From: a virus
Virus record (IMG/VR): IMGVR_UViG_3300037149_000087
Coordinates: 1 to 20,156 of that record
Strand: one strand, 5' to 3'
Length of the DNA: 20,156 nucleotides
Positions 7,261 through 15,250 of this stretch are shown in pieces. Numbering within the stretch: position 1 is the first letter of the stretch; every line of letters starts with the position of its first letter. Under the pieces are notes generated by a model. It saw only the letters and a list, made by a program, of their open reading frames with translations, ran no database searches and was not told the origin of the DNA. Both the position numbers and the translations under genes were made by a program.

Positions 7261-7803
7261 ATGACCCCCCTTCCTGAAGTTAAGAATGCCCTTGAAATGA
7301 AAGTATTGAACCATGTGTTTCATTTCCGTAGACTTAGGTGGGGGGATATGCCTGCGGTAAGTGAATGGGTTGAAAAATACAAGATGGTGGATCGTTTGGC
7401 AATCACCGCCCACGCACTTCATAACATATCTGGGAAAGATGTGACTCCGGAGGAGGCCCTGAAAGTTTTGACCTCCATACCTCGGGGTGCCTTGGAGACT
7501 GTATATAAATTTTACAAAGGAAGTTTGGACCCCCACCGAATGTTCGAGGTTCTTCCATGGTGGAAGGCCCCTGACGCCGCCACCTATGTCAGAGATTTGG
7601 AAGATGAGGAAGGTCAGACTGACGGACAGATGGATGAGGTGGAGGAACTTCTGACTCAGAAGTTTGGGAAGCAGGCCGTGGATGAGGAGAAAGCCTTGGC
7701 ACATAAAATAGTTGCCAATACAGGTTATGCGGGAGCCATGAGAATTGAAGAAAACTTTATGGACAGGGCCAAGCAAGGCCGTACAGATCAGGAGGAATGG
7801 TGA
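7261..7803 (+). CDS. Possible tail assembly chaperone-like protein, 180 residues
   Basis: This is a small charged protein. It begins with a hydrophobic/aromatic segment (VFHFRRLRWGDMPAVSEW) and has a helical middle and an acidic stretch near residues 118-131 (LEDEEGQTDGQMDEVEELL). The FxFRxLxW opening and the position two genes before the tape measure protein suit a tail assembly chaperone or related assembly factor. No family can be proven by eye. The ATG at 7261 is preferred over the TTG at 7258 because AGAGG ends five bases upstream of the ATG. Its last codons overlap the next gene by 7 bp, indicating translational coupling. It is the first gene of the plus-strand tail operon. Confidence 0.7.
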   Translation: MTPLPEVKNALEMKVLNHVFHFRRLRWGDMPAVSEWVEKYKMVDRLAITAHALHNISGKDVTPEEALKVLTSIPRGALETVYKFYKGSLDPHRMFEVLPWWKAPDAATYVRDLEDEEGQTDGQMDEVEELLTQKFGKQAVDEEKALAHKIVANTGYAGAMRIEENFMDRAKQGRTDQEEW

Positions 7804-8900
7804 GCGAGATCCCCTCTGGCGTTGATATGATGAATCAAATCAGTCTTGGCGAACTAAAATATAAACAATCTAATATCGCGCTTGAGGTGAAGGAGAAGGT
7901 CTCTACTGCGATGGAAGAGATCATTACCATGGGGGCGAGAGTCCGACCCCTCAAGCTAAACGGTAAGAGGGTGGGGTGGCTCCGTCCGTTGGCCTACTCC
8001 GAACGTAAGGTATTGGACCGAATGATAGAGAAGGACGATGAACGGGTTCTTTTGACCCTGACTCACTGCACCACTCTGTCTGAAGAGGACATTAATGACC
8101 TGGATATGTATGAGATGAACTCTATCCTCCATCGTCTTTACTCTGCTAATGTGGCTGACATGTCTCTGTTCCCCTACATCTCAGCGTTTTGCACTACTCA
8201 AATTAGCCAGAACTTATGGTACTCAAAACATGATGCCCTTTATTCACGCCGGGAACTGATTATGCCTGACGGAAAGATTCTGAAACTTTTGGCTCTTCCG
8301 GATCACATAGCTCTTTGGTCCACACTGACCACCATTCGGAACCGCTCTATCACTAAATTAGAGGACAGCTTGAACTTTGGTTCATTGATTAAAGCTCAGA
8401 TTGGTAAAGATGCAAATAAGTATATAAAAGAGCTAGTCAAGGGTTTGAATGAGTTCCAGATTGATATAATTGAGCCTTGGACAGAAGTTGTGGATTACGT
8501 TAAGCTGCAATCCGCCACCCCCCATTTTAGTGATGGTTTTGGCCACTCCCATGAGGATAATACGGTTCAGGGCCTGCTGAGGGAGATGGAGGGGATGATG
8601 CATGGAGACAAACATGAACAACTCATGCAGCAGTTCTACGACAAACAGCTTAGAGAGGCTCAGGAACAGGAGCATTTGGTGCAGCTTCGAGTTCAAAAAC
8701 GGAGACAGGAGCTTGCGCTTCTTGAGGATGATGGGGCTCTGGTGGTGGTAACGGATGCGGAAGTTAAGCGTCGAGAGAGAGAAATTCACGCTAGATCTCA
8801 GGGATTGATCCAACAGCAAATCAATGAGTTGTCAAACCAATCCGAAGAGCCCCCTCCAAGTTCGGAGAGAATCACAAAGTATTTTGAAAGAGAGGGGTAG
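7797..8900 (+). CDS. Tail/baseplate-hub assembly chaperone-like protein, 367 residues
   Basis: The first 150 residues contain a segment of the form VRPLKLNGKRVGWLRPLAYS, followed by an EEDINDLDMYEMNSILHRLY helix and a conserved-looking cysteine (AFCTTQ). This resembles the layout of T4 gp26-type hub assembly proteins, though the similarity is impressionistic. Residues about 270-345 are strongly charged and Gln/Glu/Arg-rich (for example LREAQEQEHLVQLRVQKRRQ) and should form a long helix or coiled coil. The ATG at 7797 is immediately preceded by GGAGGA, and the following GTG at 7800 has better spacing, so either may be the real start. A 7 bp overlap with the upstream gene and 30 bp to the next gene indicate one operon. 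Confidence 0.8.
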   Translation: MVSEIPSGVDMMNQISLGELKYKQSNIALEVKEKVSTAMEEIITMGARVRPLKLNGKRVGWLRPLAYSERKVLDRMIEKDDERVLLTLTHCTTLSEEDINDLDMYEMNSILHRLYSANVADMSLFPYISAFCTTQISQNLWYSKHDALYSRRELIMPDGKILKLLALPDHIALWSTLTTIRNRSITKLEDSLNFGSLIKAQIGKDANKYIKELVKGLNEFQIDIIEPWTEVVDYVKLQSATPHFSDGFGHSHEDNTVQGLLREMEGMMHGDKHEQLMQQFYDKQLREAQEQEHLVQLRVQKRRQELALLEDDGALVVVTDAEVKRREREIHARSQGLIQQQINELSNQSEEPPPSSERITKYFEREG

Positions 8901-8910
8901 CTGTCCCTCT
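8891..8910 (+). other. Small hairpin at the stop codon of the 367-residue protein gene
   Basis: AGAGGG and CCCTCT can pair as a 6 bp stem around an 8-base loop that contains the TAG stop at 8898-8900. The next gene's ribosome binding site (AGGAG, 8921-8925) begins ten bases later. No T-run follows. It could slightly tune expression of the next gene; chance is also possible. Confidence 0.3.
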
Positions 8911-8930
8911 GATGTAGCTTAGGAGCTTTA

Positions 8931-9542
8931 ATGACTCGGAAATACGCAAAACGCATCCCTGATGTAACCAAACCCACCAAGGCGGAGGCCCCAGCCCCAC
9001 TACTATCTCTTGAAGAGATTATTTCTGACCTTAAAGGCTTTGGTATTGAAGAAACCTCAGAATTGATTAGCTTTGGGGCCAGTGGCAAGCAGATTCAGCT
9101 TCGATTGGCCAACATCCCCACCGAAGAGGAAATTGAAACCCTTCTGGCAGTTGAGGAGTATAAGGGTCATGCCTGGGTCTCTAGGGTTAAAGCAGAGATA
9201 TTATCCCGCGCCATTAGTTGGGTGAATGGAATTGACCTTAAGGGCCGTAAGGATGAATTTGTTGTAGACCCTACGACCAATCAGGAAATGGCCTTGCGGG
9301 TGGTGATTCGTAACCTCATTATGGGGTGGGGTCAAGAGGTGGTTAATATCCTGTGGAAAATTCTTATGGTTCATTGCCAAAAAATTGAAGATCGACTGTT
9401 TGAGTCTCTCCCTGACAGCCAAGTCATGACTGAAGTCGAAAAGCGATTTATTGGACAGGCTCTCCAGGAAATCCAAAATGCTCAGCAGGAAGTGTATAAG
9501 GAAGCAATTAAGGAAATTGCCAACACCGATAGGGATTCTTAA
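8931..9542 (+). CDS. Tail assembly protein directly upstream of the tape measure gene, 203 residues
   Basis: This protein is not recognised with certainty. The N-terminus is Lys/Pro/Ala-rich. Then comes LISFGASGKQIQLRLANIPT, followed by helical segments including EYKGHAWVSRVKAEILSRAI and a Gln/Glu-rich C-terminal helix. The phrase 'feature value, LRL-x-x-(I/L)PT-EEE' and the position just before the tape measure gene resemble phage tail assembly chaperones or hub assembly proteins. AGGAG at 8921-8925 gives a clear ribosome binding site with five-base spacing. The TAA stop shares one base with the ATG of the tape measure gene, which implies coupled translation. I saw no open alternative frame of useful length that would indicate the G/GT-type programmed frameshift known in lambda-like tails. 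Confidence 0.75.
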   Translation: MTRKYAKRIPDVTKPTKAEAPAPLLSLEEIISDLKGFGIEETSELISFGASGKQIQLRLANIPTEEEIETLLAVEEYKGHAWVSRVKAEILSRAISWVNGIDLKGRKDEFVVDPTTNQEMALRVVIRNLIMGWGQEVVNILWKILMVHCQKIEDRLFESLPDSQVMTEVEKRFIGQALQEIQNAQQEVYKEAIKEIANTDRDS

Positions 9543-12500
9543 TGGCACAAAGTTTAAAAGCAGTGGGAAGAGAGACTCTTGAAACCCTTCAGGGTGTGAA
9601 AACCCTGATGGGCTCTCTTACTGCGGCTGTGGGAGATCTTAACAACGCTTTGGCGGGTATGAGCAAGCCTATCGATGAAGGGGGTAAGTCTCTAAAAAGA
9701 TGGGGAGATAGCCTTCATGATGTAGTTGATACCACAGAGGAGGGAATTGACAATTATAAGGAAATATTAAACCTCACTACTAAATTGCACCGAGTGGGGA
9801 TATCAGATCAAAAAGAACGGGAAAAAGCTCAGAAATATCTGAAGGAATTGAGTAGTGAGTATGAGAAAGCCAAAAAATTTCATGAAGGAGATGTGGCTAA
9901 GTTAAAAGAAATATCTAAAGTTACAAATGCCATTAATAAGGCGATGGCAGTAGGTGCCGATAGTGCTGAAGAATTTGCAGCGGCGGTCGGAGAGGTCTCT
10001 AATAACGCAAAAGAAGTTAAAGGGACTTTGGGGAATTTATCACTTGAAAGACTTACTGCAAGTACTCATAGGCTCGGAAAATCTCTAGACGAGGGAATTG
10101 GTGGGGCCTTGAAGGGCTTAAAGCTCCTTGATAACTTTGGGTTCAAAGGTTTGTTTGGGAATTTGGCTAATATGCAAATGAGAATCAAACAGATTAAAGA
10201 TGAGACTCAAAAAAGTGGGCAGGCCAGAGCCAGCCAGCATAGCCGAGCCGTGGGTAATGCATATGAGGATCTCACTTCAGGAAACGCTATCCGACGAGAG
10301 GGGGGTATCTCTCAACTAGGTGGATTTTATAAAAATTCTGAGACACCAGAAGCCCGTGCAGGGCTGGTGCGCCAACTTTCTGGAAAAACCGGGGTCACGG
10401 GGATGCTGGACAGGGCTCTGGGTAAAAGAGCCTTAGCGGCTGCCGGTGGGGGCAACCTCGGGTTCGCAGGTAAGATGGGGATGGGCCTGATGGAATCAGG
10501 TGGCGGCTCTGTCTTGGGTGGGGCTGCTATGCAGATGGCTGGCCCCGCTGCGGCCATTTATGGCCTACTTCAATTATTCTCAAAGGGGTTTGAACGTAAT
10601 AAAGAAATCTACTCTAAACTAGGGGGAGGTGGGATAGTTCAACGGGGTAATATGGGGGCAAACTACAATAAATGGAGTAATGCATTATCCGCTGGAGGGC
10701 TGGGCCAAGGTCCAGGGTCTGCTAGATATTTTGACCTCAATTTTGAAAAAATGACAGATCTGATGAAAGAAGTTATTGAGTCCGGTCAAGCAGTCCAGAA
10801 TAAGTATGGCATGATCAATGGGGGGATGTCCCCCGATCAGGCCCTCACTGGTGGGAGGGCCACAAACGTCTATAGTGGAATTGTTCGAAATGCCGCCATG
10901 TTTGGAAAAAACATTGGGCTAGATAGCGGAGAGTCCGCGAAACTAACTATGAAATTGATGCATGATTTCAGTTTATCCATGGGTGAAGTTGAGGACATGT
11001 TTATTGGAATTGACAAAGCCGTCCAAGTAACGGGTATCAGCACCATAGCTTACCTCAAACTCATTGACGATGTAACTAGTCAGTTTGATAAACTTAACAA
11101 ATCTCTGAACTACACTTGCGGACTTATGCTTTTGTTAGGTAACAACGCAAAATACACTGATGATGACATCAAGGGTATGGTTAAGGGTCTCACCGGTAAC
11201 AAGAAGCCCTATGAGCAAGCTATCTACGGGTATCAGATGGCTGGGCCACAGGGAAGAGAAGAGCTAGCCAAAGCTAGACAAACTCAATATCGTAGAACGG
11301 GGGCCGGTCTAGAGAAAGAGTTGGGCTTAGGGGAGGGTGCGTTAGAGGGCATGACTCGGGAGCAGATTCAGAACATGGTTGCTTCAGGCCACCCAGAACA
11401 GCAGGCACTGGCCACCCGCTATCTAAATGATCGGAACAGAGGAAGATCAGCTATGGCTAAGCATGGTGCCTTTGATCTAGCCACTCAGGATGAGCTTTAT
11501 GGTCATGACATTCGAAGTGACACAACGACTCAACTCTCTCTTTTGAATTCCATCTTGCCAAAAGGGACTCATATCTCAGATTTTATCGGTGGGACAAAAG
11601 GAGCGGAAAACCGAGTGCAAAATCTGATGTCTAATGAGGGATTTATGGGTAAGGCCATCCACCTTAATATCTCTCCTGAAGGCATCAGTGCAAAACTTGG
11701 GGCGGCTGGTCAGCAGATTATAGGTGGAATCAGTGCCGCAGCCACCACAGGGGGTAAAGAGGGGGAAGCTGCTAGAGGTAAGTTTACCAATATTAGTGCA
11801 GGGGGGTGGAAAGAAATCAGAGATGCCCTTGCAGAAGGTAAGGGCATCTCTGGTACCAAAGCTGTCCAGGGAGCCCTGAGTGGGTTGGGAGCGGATCAGC
11901 TAGGGGATGTCATAGTAGACGCAGAGGAAAAGGCGGCGGCAGAAAAGGCTAAACAGAATCAAAGTTTTATTACTACACCCCTGGATCGGATCAACAAGTC
12001 CTTGGACTCTATCGTTGAAAATCTTATAACTTTGCTTCAAAAAGCGGTTAATTTCTTCAATTGGAATATCCTTGGTAAGGATGCGTATCAGGCGGCTAAA
12101 CAAAATAAGGAGGAAGCTGAAAACTATAGGCAGAATCAAATGCCCATGGATAAAACGGCTTTAGGTGGGGTGTTGAAGACCGTCAGAGGGGGGATGGAGA
12201 AGCCATATACCGCAGAAAAGGGGAAACACCTCCACGATGCCCTTGGGGAGATTTATTTGAACTCTAAAGAGCTTCTGGGTCATCTTGGACATGATACGGT
12301 CTCGTCTGATGCTCGAAAAGAGGCTAATAACGCACTAGCGTTCCTATTCAGTCCAAAGAGAAACTTCAAGGATATTGGAGATGTGAACGATGCCAAGTCT
12401 AGGATCACTAATGCCTTAAAGTCTGTTACGGATAGTGAATCGGCGGGTGAAAAAGCCAATGCCAATATGTTGTCTACTTCTAAGGAAAAGACTACTGAAA

Positions 12501-13228
12501 CCGGGGCAACTGGGGCTGACGGCACTGGGATGGAACTTCTAGCCGCCCAAAGACAGGTGGAGAACTCAAGAGGAGATATCCGCCTACCCTCTAAGGGTTA
12601 TATAGAAAATGTTAAAGACTCATGGAATGACCCTAAGTCCAAATCCTATAAAGGGCTTCATGAACAGTATAGGACAATGGAAGAAGCTCTGGCGGATACC
12701 CCCATTGGTATCGCTCAAACTAAACCCTCCACGGCGAAGCACATTATGGAAAGAGCCGGTCTTAAATTTGACAAGGATCGGTTCATGGGGACGGGTAATT
12801 ATGCCAAAGGCCAGGGTCGAGACGAAGAAGTAAAAAATTCCCAACTTCAGGTCCAGCAACTTGGGATGACTCAGTTAGAGTCAGACTTTAAACAAAAGTA
12901 TGGTGAGGCTATCAAAGGGGTCAACATTCACGCATTAGCACTAGCCGCCTGGGATGGTGGTAATAAAATGGTAGAAAAGGGGCTAGGTAAGGCAATTCAA
13001 TCTGGTGATGCCACCCGGTGGATTTCCCCAGATAATATCCCAAGTAAAGAAGTGAACAAATATGTAAGAGACGCTTTAGCACTAGCCAATCAGAGTATTA
13101 CCAATAATTACAATGTAGATGCCTCTGCGCTTACGAATGTGGCCTCTGTTTCCGCTGGTAACTCAAGAGAGACCGCCCCAAGTCGTGGTGGCCTCTTAGC
13201 TTCTAACCAGAAGCTATCGGGGTTCTAA
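9542..13228 (+). CDS. Tail tape measure protein with C-terminal lytic transglycosylase-like domain
   Basis: This protein sets tail length and is delivered with the DNA. It has 1228 residues and is the largest protein of the tail operon. The N-terminal 250 residues are highly helical and charged (coiled-coil-like). Residues about 295-345 are Gly/Ala-rich and hydrophobic (GGGSVLGGAAMQMAGPAAAI), a probable membrane-inserting segment. The middle is helical with Gly-rich linkers. The C-terminal 230 residues show a lysozyme-like pattern: E1007 in QRQVEN as candidate catalytic acid, GIAQTKPSTAKHI at 1056-1068 and ALALAAWDGGNKMV near 1131-1144. This matches the E, GxxQxxPSTA and ALAAYNxG motifs of soluble lytic transglycosylases, here with Trp-Asp in place of Tyr-Asn. 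AGGGA at 9531-9535 precedes the ATG by six bases. By the general rule of about 0.15 nm per residue, the tail would be near 180 nm. Confidence 0.88.
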   Translation: MAQSLKAVGRETLETLQGVKTLMGSLTAAVGDLNNALAGMSKPIDEGGKSLKRWGDSLHDVVDTTEEGIDNYKEILNLTTKLHRVGISDQKEREKAQKYLKELSSEYEKAKKFHEGDVAKLKEISKVTNAINKAMAVGADSAEEFAAAVGEVSNNAKEVKGTLGNLSLERLTASTHRLGKSLDEGIGGALKGLKLLDNFGFKGLFGNLANMQMRIKQIKDETQKSGQARASQHSRAVGNAYEDLTSGNAIRREGGISQLGGFYKNSETPEARAGLVRQLSGKTGVTGMLDRALGKRALAAAGGGNLGFAGKMGMGLMESGGGSVLGGAAMQMAGPAAAIYGLLQLFSKGFERNKEIYSKLGGGGIVQRGNMGANYNKWSNALSAGGLGQGPGSARYFDLNFEKMTDLMKEVIESGQAVQNKYGMINGGMSPDQALTGGRATNVYSGIVRNAAMFGKNIGLDSGESAKLTMKLMHDFSLSMGEVEDMFIGIDKAVQVTGISTIAYLKLIDDVTSQFDKLNKSLNYTCGLMLLLGNNAKYTDDDIKGMVKGLTGNKKPYEQAIYGYQMAGPQGREELAKARQTQYRRTGAGLEKELGLGEGALEGMTREQIQNMVASGHPEQQALATRYLNDRNRGRSAMAKHGAFDLATQDELYGHDIRSDTTTQLSLLNSILPKGTHISDFIGGTKGAENRVQNLMSNEGFMGKAIHLNISPEGISAKLGAAGQQIIGGISAAATTGGKEGEAARGKFTNISAGGWKEIRDALAEGKGISGTKAVQGALSGLGADQLGDVIVDAEEKAAAEKAKQNQSFITTPLDRINKSLDSIVENLITLLQKAVNFFNWNILGKDAYQAAKQNKEEAENYRQNQMPMDKTALGGVLKTVRGGMEKPYTAEKGKHLHDALGEIYLNSKELLGHLGHDTVSSDARKEANNALAFLFSPKRNFKDIGDVNDAKSRITNALKSVTDSESAGEKANANMLSTSKEKTTETGATGADGTGMELLAAQRQVENSRGDIRLPSKGYIENVKDSWNDPKSKSYKGLHEQYRTMEEALADTPIGIAQTKPSTAKHIMERAGLKFDKDRFMGTGNYAKGQGRDEEVKNSQLQVQQLGMTQLESDFKQKYGEAIKGVNIHALALAAWDGGNKMVEKGLGKAIQSGDATRWISPDNIPSKEVNKYVRDALALANQSITNNYNVDASALTNVASVSAGNSRETAPSRGGLLASNQKLSGF
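10821..10861 (+). other. Two adjacent GC-rich hairpins inside the tape measure gene
   Basis: GGGGG/CCCCC with a four-base ATGT loop (10821-10834) is followed after five bases by GGCCCTC/GAGGGCC with an eight-base loop (10840-10861). Both lie within codons for GGMSPDQALTGGRA. They could be a by-product of Gly/Ala/Pro-rich coding or could slow ribosomes. No function is claimed. Confidence 0.35.
11816..11854 (+). other. Long perfect hairpin inside the tape measure gene
   Basis: CAGAGATGCCCTT (11818-11830) is perfectly complementary to AAGGGCATCTCTG (11840-11852). Inside the stem a G-U and a C-G pair add two steps, leaving a five-base loop AGAAG (11833-11837). Outside, a U-G and an A-U pair extend it further, giving 17 pairs in a 39-base element. 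It lies in frame and encodes roughly IRDALAEGKGISG (around residues 759-771). The length of perfect pairing is far beyond what codon choice would normally give. Confidence 0.7.
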
Positions 13229-14302
13229 ATGGCCACTCCCACTACTCCTCTTGGTGATATCGGGTTCACAGCGACAACTGCTCAACCCGTTCAGTCCTCC
13301 CTCACCTCGTCTCAGGCTACCGGTCAGATGAGCCAAGCCCTTGACACCTTAGTCAGATACACAGATCTCGCTAACGCCCCATGGTGGCAAATTGGTTTCA
13401 CCGGTAACCCTACCTTAAAGCGTTTGAAGTCCCCTGTAACTTTTCAGGTGGGACTGGATGCAACCAGACCTTCAGTCATGCTTCCTAAATCTCAATCTAA
13501 TCAGACTCCACTGACTCTGAAGTTAAATTGCAGTCTGACTCAAGTGTCCCACCAGATGAAGCATATTATTAACAAAGCCAACACCAGATCTGGTGTACAC
13601 CTCACCTTCTGGGGTATGGAGCCAGACCTGATTACTGGTTCGGGCAGCACCGGCCTTTTCATGAATCGGTATGGTATTACAGAGATTATGTCATTGGAGG
13701 ACGATACCGATTTTTTGGAGCAGTCCATTGATCAGTCTGCTTACGGCAGTTCCTCACCCAATGCTTATGGTCAGCCTTACACTGGCCCAGACGCCTCTCC
13801 AGTGGCCCTGGCTAAACTACGGGGAATGTTCCCGCAGCATAGATTCAGGGTTGCCGCACAGGATGCCTTCATGGAGCTTTTGAGCCTTTTCAAAAATAAT
13901 GGAATAACCAGATTCGTCTCGGCTGATTCTGACTCTCCTTTTAACAATAGGACTCAGCTATCTCCCACCATTTGGTCTGCCCAATATGGGTCTAATACTT
14001 CGCAAAGAAACGCGAGAAATAATGATGTAATGGTTAAGGGGCAGGTTACCATGAACTTTAAGGGGAACATCTACCAGGGTTACTTCAAGTCTTTAACTTG
14101 GACAATGGATGCAAACTCCCCTTATCAATGGAAATTTGATTTTATTTTTCAAGTAGAACGAGCCATTAACTATGTATTTTACACACAGAGTTCTGCTGCG
14201 GCCCAGGCTGCCTCTAATGCTGCTTTTAATGCCAGGGTAACTGGAGCGGCTAACTCCCTTTCCGCTTCGGGCGTGGCTGGGAGCCAAGAGCTTGTTGGAT
14301 AA
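13229..14302 (+). CDS. Baseplate / tail-tube-initiator-like protein A, 357 residues
   Basis: This is a beta-rich protein with a Ser/Thr/Gln-rich start and an Ala/Ser/Gly-rich, probably flexible C-terminus. The core contains VTFQVGLDATRPSVMLPKSQ, LTFWGMEPDLITGSGSTGLF and, near the end, a segment of the form GQVTMNFKGNIYQGYFKSLT followed by NSPYQWKFDFIF. The WG...TGsgsTG and G-x-Y-x-G-x-F...P-(Y/F)...F-D-x-x-F patterns recur in the next gene product, so the two are probably paralogues. Proteins of this type between tape measure and hub commonly form baseplate rings or the first tube layer (T4 gp48/gp54-like roles); this assignment is inference from position. The ATG abuts the stop of the tape measure gene and its ribosome binding site is weak (GGGG seven bases upstream). 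Confidence 0.8.
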   Translation: MATPTTPLGDIGFTATTAQPVQSSLTSSQATGQMSQALDTLVRYTDLANAPWWQIGFTGNPTLKRLKSPVTFQVGLDATRPSVMLPKSQSNQTPLTLKLNCSLTQVSHQMKHIINKANTRSGVHLTFWGMEPDLITGSGSTGLFMNRYGITEIMSLEDDTDFLEQSIDQSAYGSSSPNAYGQPYTGPDASPVALAKLRGMFPQHRFRVAAQDAFMELLSLFKNNGITRFVSADSDSPFNNRTQLSPTIWSAQYGSNTSQRNARNNDVMVKGQVTMNFKGNIYQGYFKSLTWTMDANSPYQWKFDFIFQVERAINYVFYTQSSAAAQAASNAAFNARVTGAANSLSASGVAGSQELVG

Positions 14303-14320
14303 CCATGGACGATAACTAAA

Positions 14321-15250
14321 ATGTCAGACTCTTACCTCAACCCTATTTGGAACTCCCCCTACTTTGACCTCACCTCAGTGACCAAGGTAGGGACACTCCC
14401 AGTTCGCGGGGAGACTCGTCTGGTGCCAGTGGGTATGTTATCCTCATCAGTGGCCCCTCCTCCACAGCTTCAAACTTCTGGATCAGATGAGTCCTCTCAG
14501 GTTCCCTCAGCCTATGAGGCCATCTCATTTGCAAAATCAACCTTCACTGACTACATGAACATCACTATCCCATCTCGTATATCAGCCTCCACTGACTACT
14601 TTGAAGCGGATTACACCTATCGGTTTCTCATTAATCCTCACACTCTGAGTGTTTCCCATCAGACTGCGGATAGCCAAAGCATGACACGTGGGGGTTGGCA
14701 ATTTGGAGTGTGGGGTGAGGATGTGGTGGAACTTCATATGACTGGTATTACAGCCGGAGATTACTTCCAAAATGGGTTATCGGATCAGTGGGAAGAATAT
14801 AGTCTGAGCTATCGTAATCTTGCAGAACTCACAAATGTAGTGCTAAATAACGGTTACTGGTTTGAGGGCGAAGAGGTAAACACAGCCTGGAATGCCCCCG
14901 ATTACACCAGAAAGCGTATTAAGAGCCATGGGGATGTAGTGGTTAGAGTGGGGAATTTCATGTGGAGCGGAATGTTTACAAATATGACTCATACTAAATC
15001 CGCAGAAAACCCGTTTTATAACACGTTTGATATTGGATTTATTGCCTGGAAGGAGCGGTTTGCCTCCGGATCTCCCTGGCTCTCCGCCATCAGAAATAAC
15101 ACTTATCGTGGACATTCAAAGGAACTTCTTCTAGCTACCCCCTCCGCTACCCCTCAGTCTCAAGTGCCAGTAGACCAGTCAGTCTCTAATTCTGTAATCA
15201 CAACGGCCCCCATAGCCCCAAGTTTTCTACATATTGTAGAGTCAGCCTAA
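14321..15250 (+). CDS. Baseplate / tail-tube-initiator-like protein B, 309 residues
   Basis: This is a beta-rich protein with a variable, Ser/Pro-rich N-terminal 75 residues and a Thr/Ser/Pro-rich tail. The core reads YRFLINPHTLSVSHQTADSQ, then WGEDVVELHMTGITAGDYF, an ELTNVVLNNGYWF helix/turn, and VVVRVGNFMWSGMFTNMTHT followed by ENPFYNTFDIGF and WKER. The 'FxxNPxxLxxSHQT ... WGxxxxxLxxxGxTAG' layout is typical of phage baseplate and tail-initiator proteins. It parallels protein A segment by segment. It sits 18 bp after protein A; that gap holds a four-codon ATG...TAA frame (14305-14319) that is likely meaningless. The ribosome binding site is weak, so expression may depend on coupling. Confidence 0.8.
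   Translation: MSDSYLNPIWNSPYFDLTSVTKVGTLPVRGETRLVPVGMLSSSVAPPPQLQTSGSDESSQVPSAYEAISFAKSTFTDYMNITIPSRISASTDYFEADYTYRFLINPHTLSVSHQTADSQSMTRGGWQFGVWGEDVVELHMTGITAGDYFQNGLSDQWEEYSLSYRNLAELTNVVLNNGYWFEGEEVNTAWNAPDYTRKRIKSHGDVVVRVGNFMWSGMFTNMTHTKSAENPFYNTFDIGFIAWKERFASGSPWLSAIRNNTYRGHSKELLLATPSATPQSQVPVDQSVSNSVITTAPIAPSFLHIVESA

Noticed and set aside
7249-7776. Minus-strand frame of 175 codons opposite the first tail gene
   Set aside because: The plus-strand gene has a good ribosome binding site and a 7 bp overlap with the next tail gene. The minus-strand frame has low-complexity, implausible protein sequence.
8931-9600. Programmed frameshift of the lambda G/GT type before the tape measure gene
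   Set aside because: The preceding genes are complete and closely coupled. I saw no slippery heptamer followed by a useful open alternative frame.
14305-14319. Four-codon ATG...TAA frame between baseplate genes A and B
   Set aside because: It is too short and has no ribosome binding site. It could be a leader, but nothing supports that.
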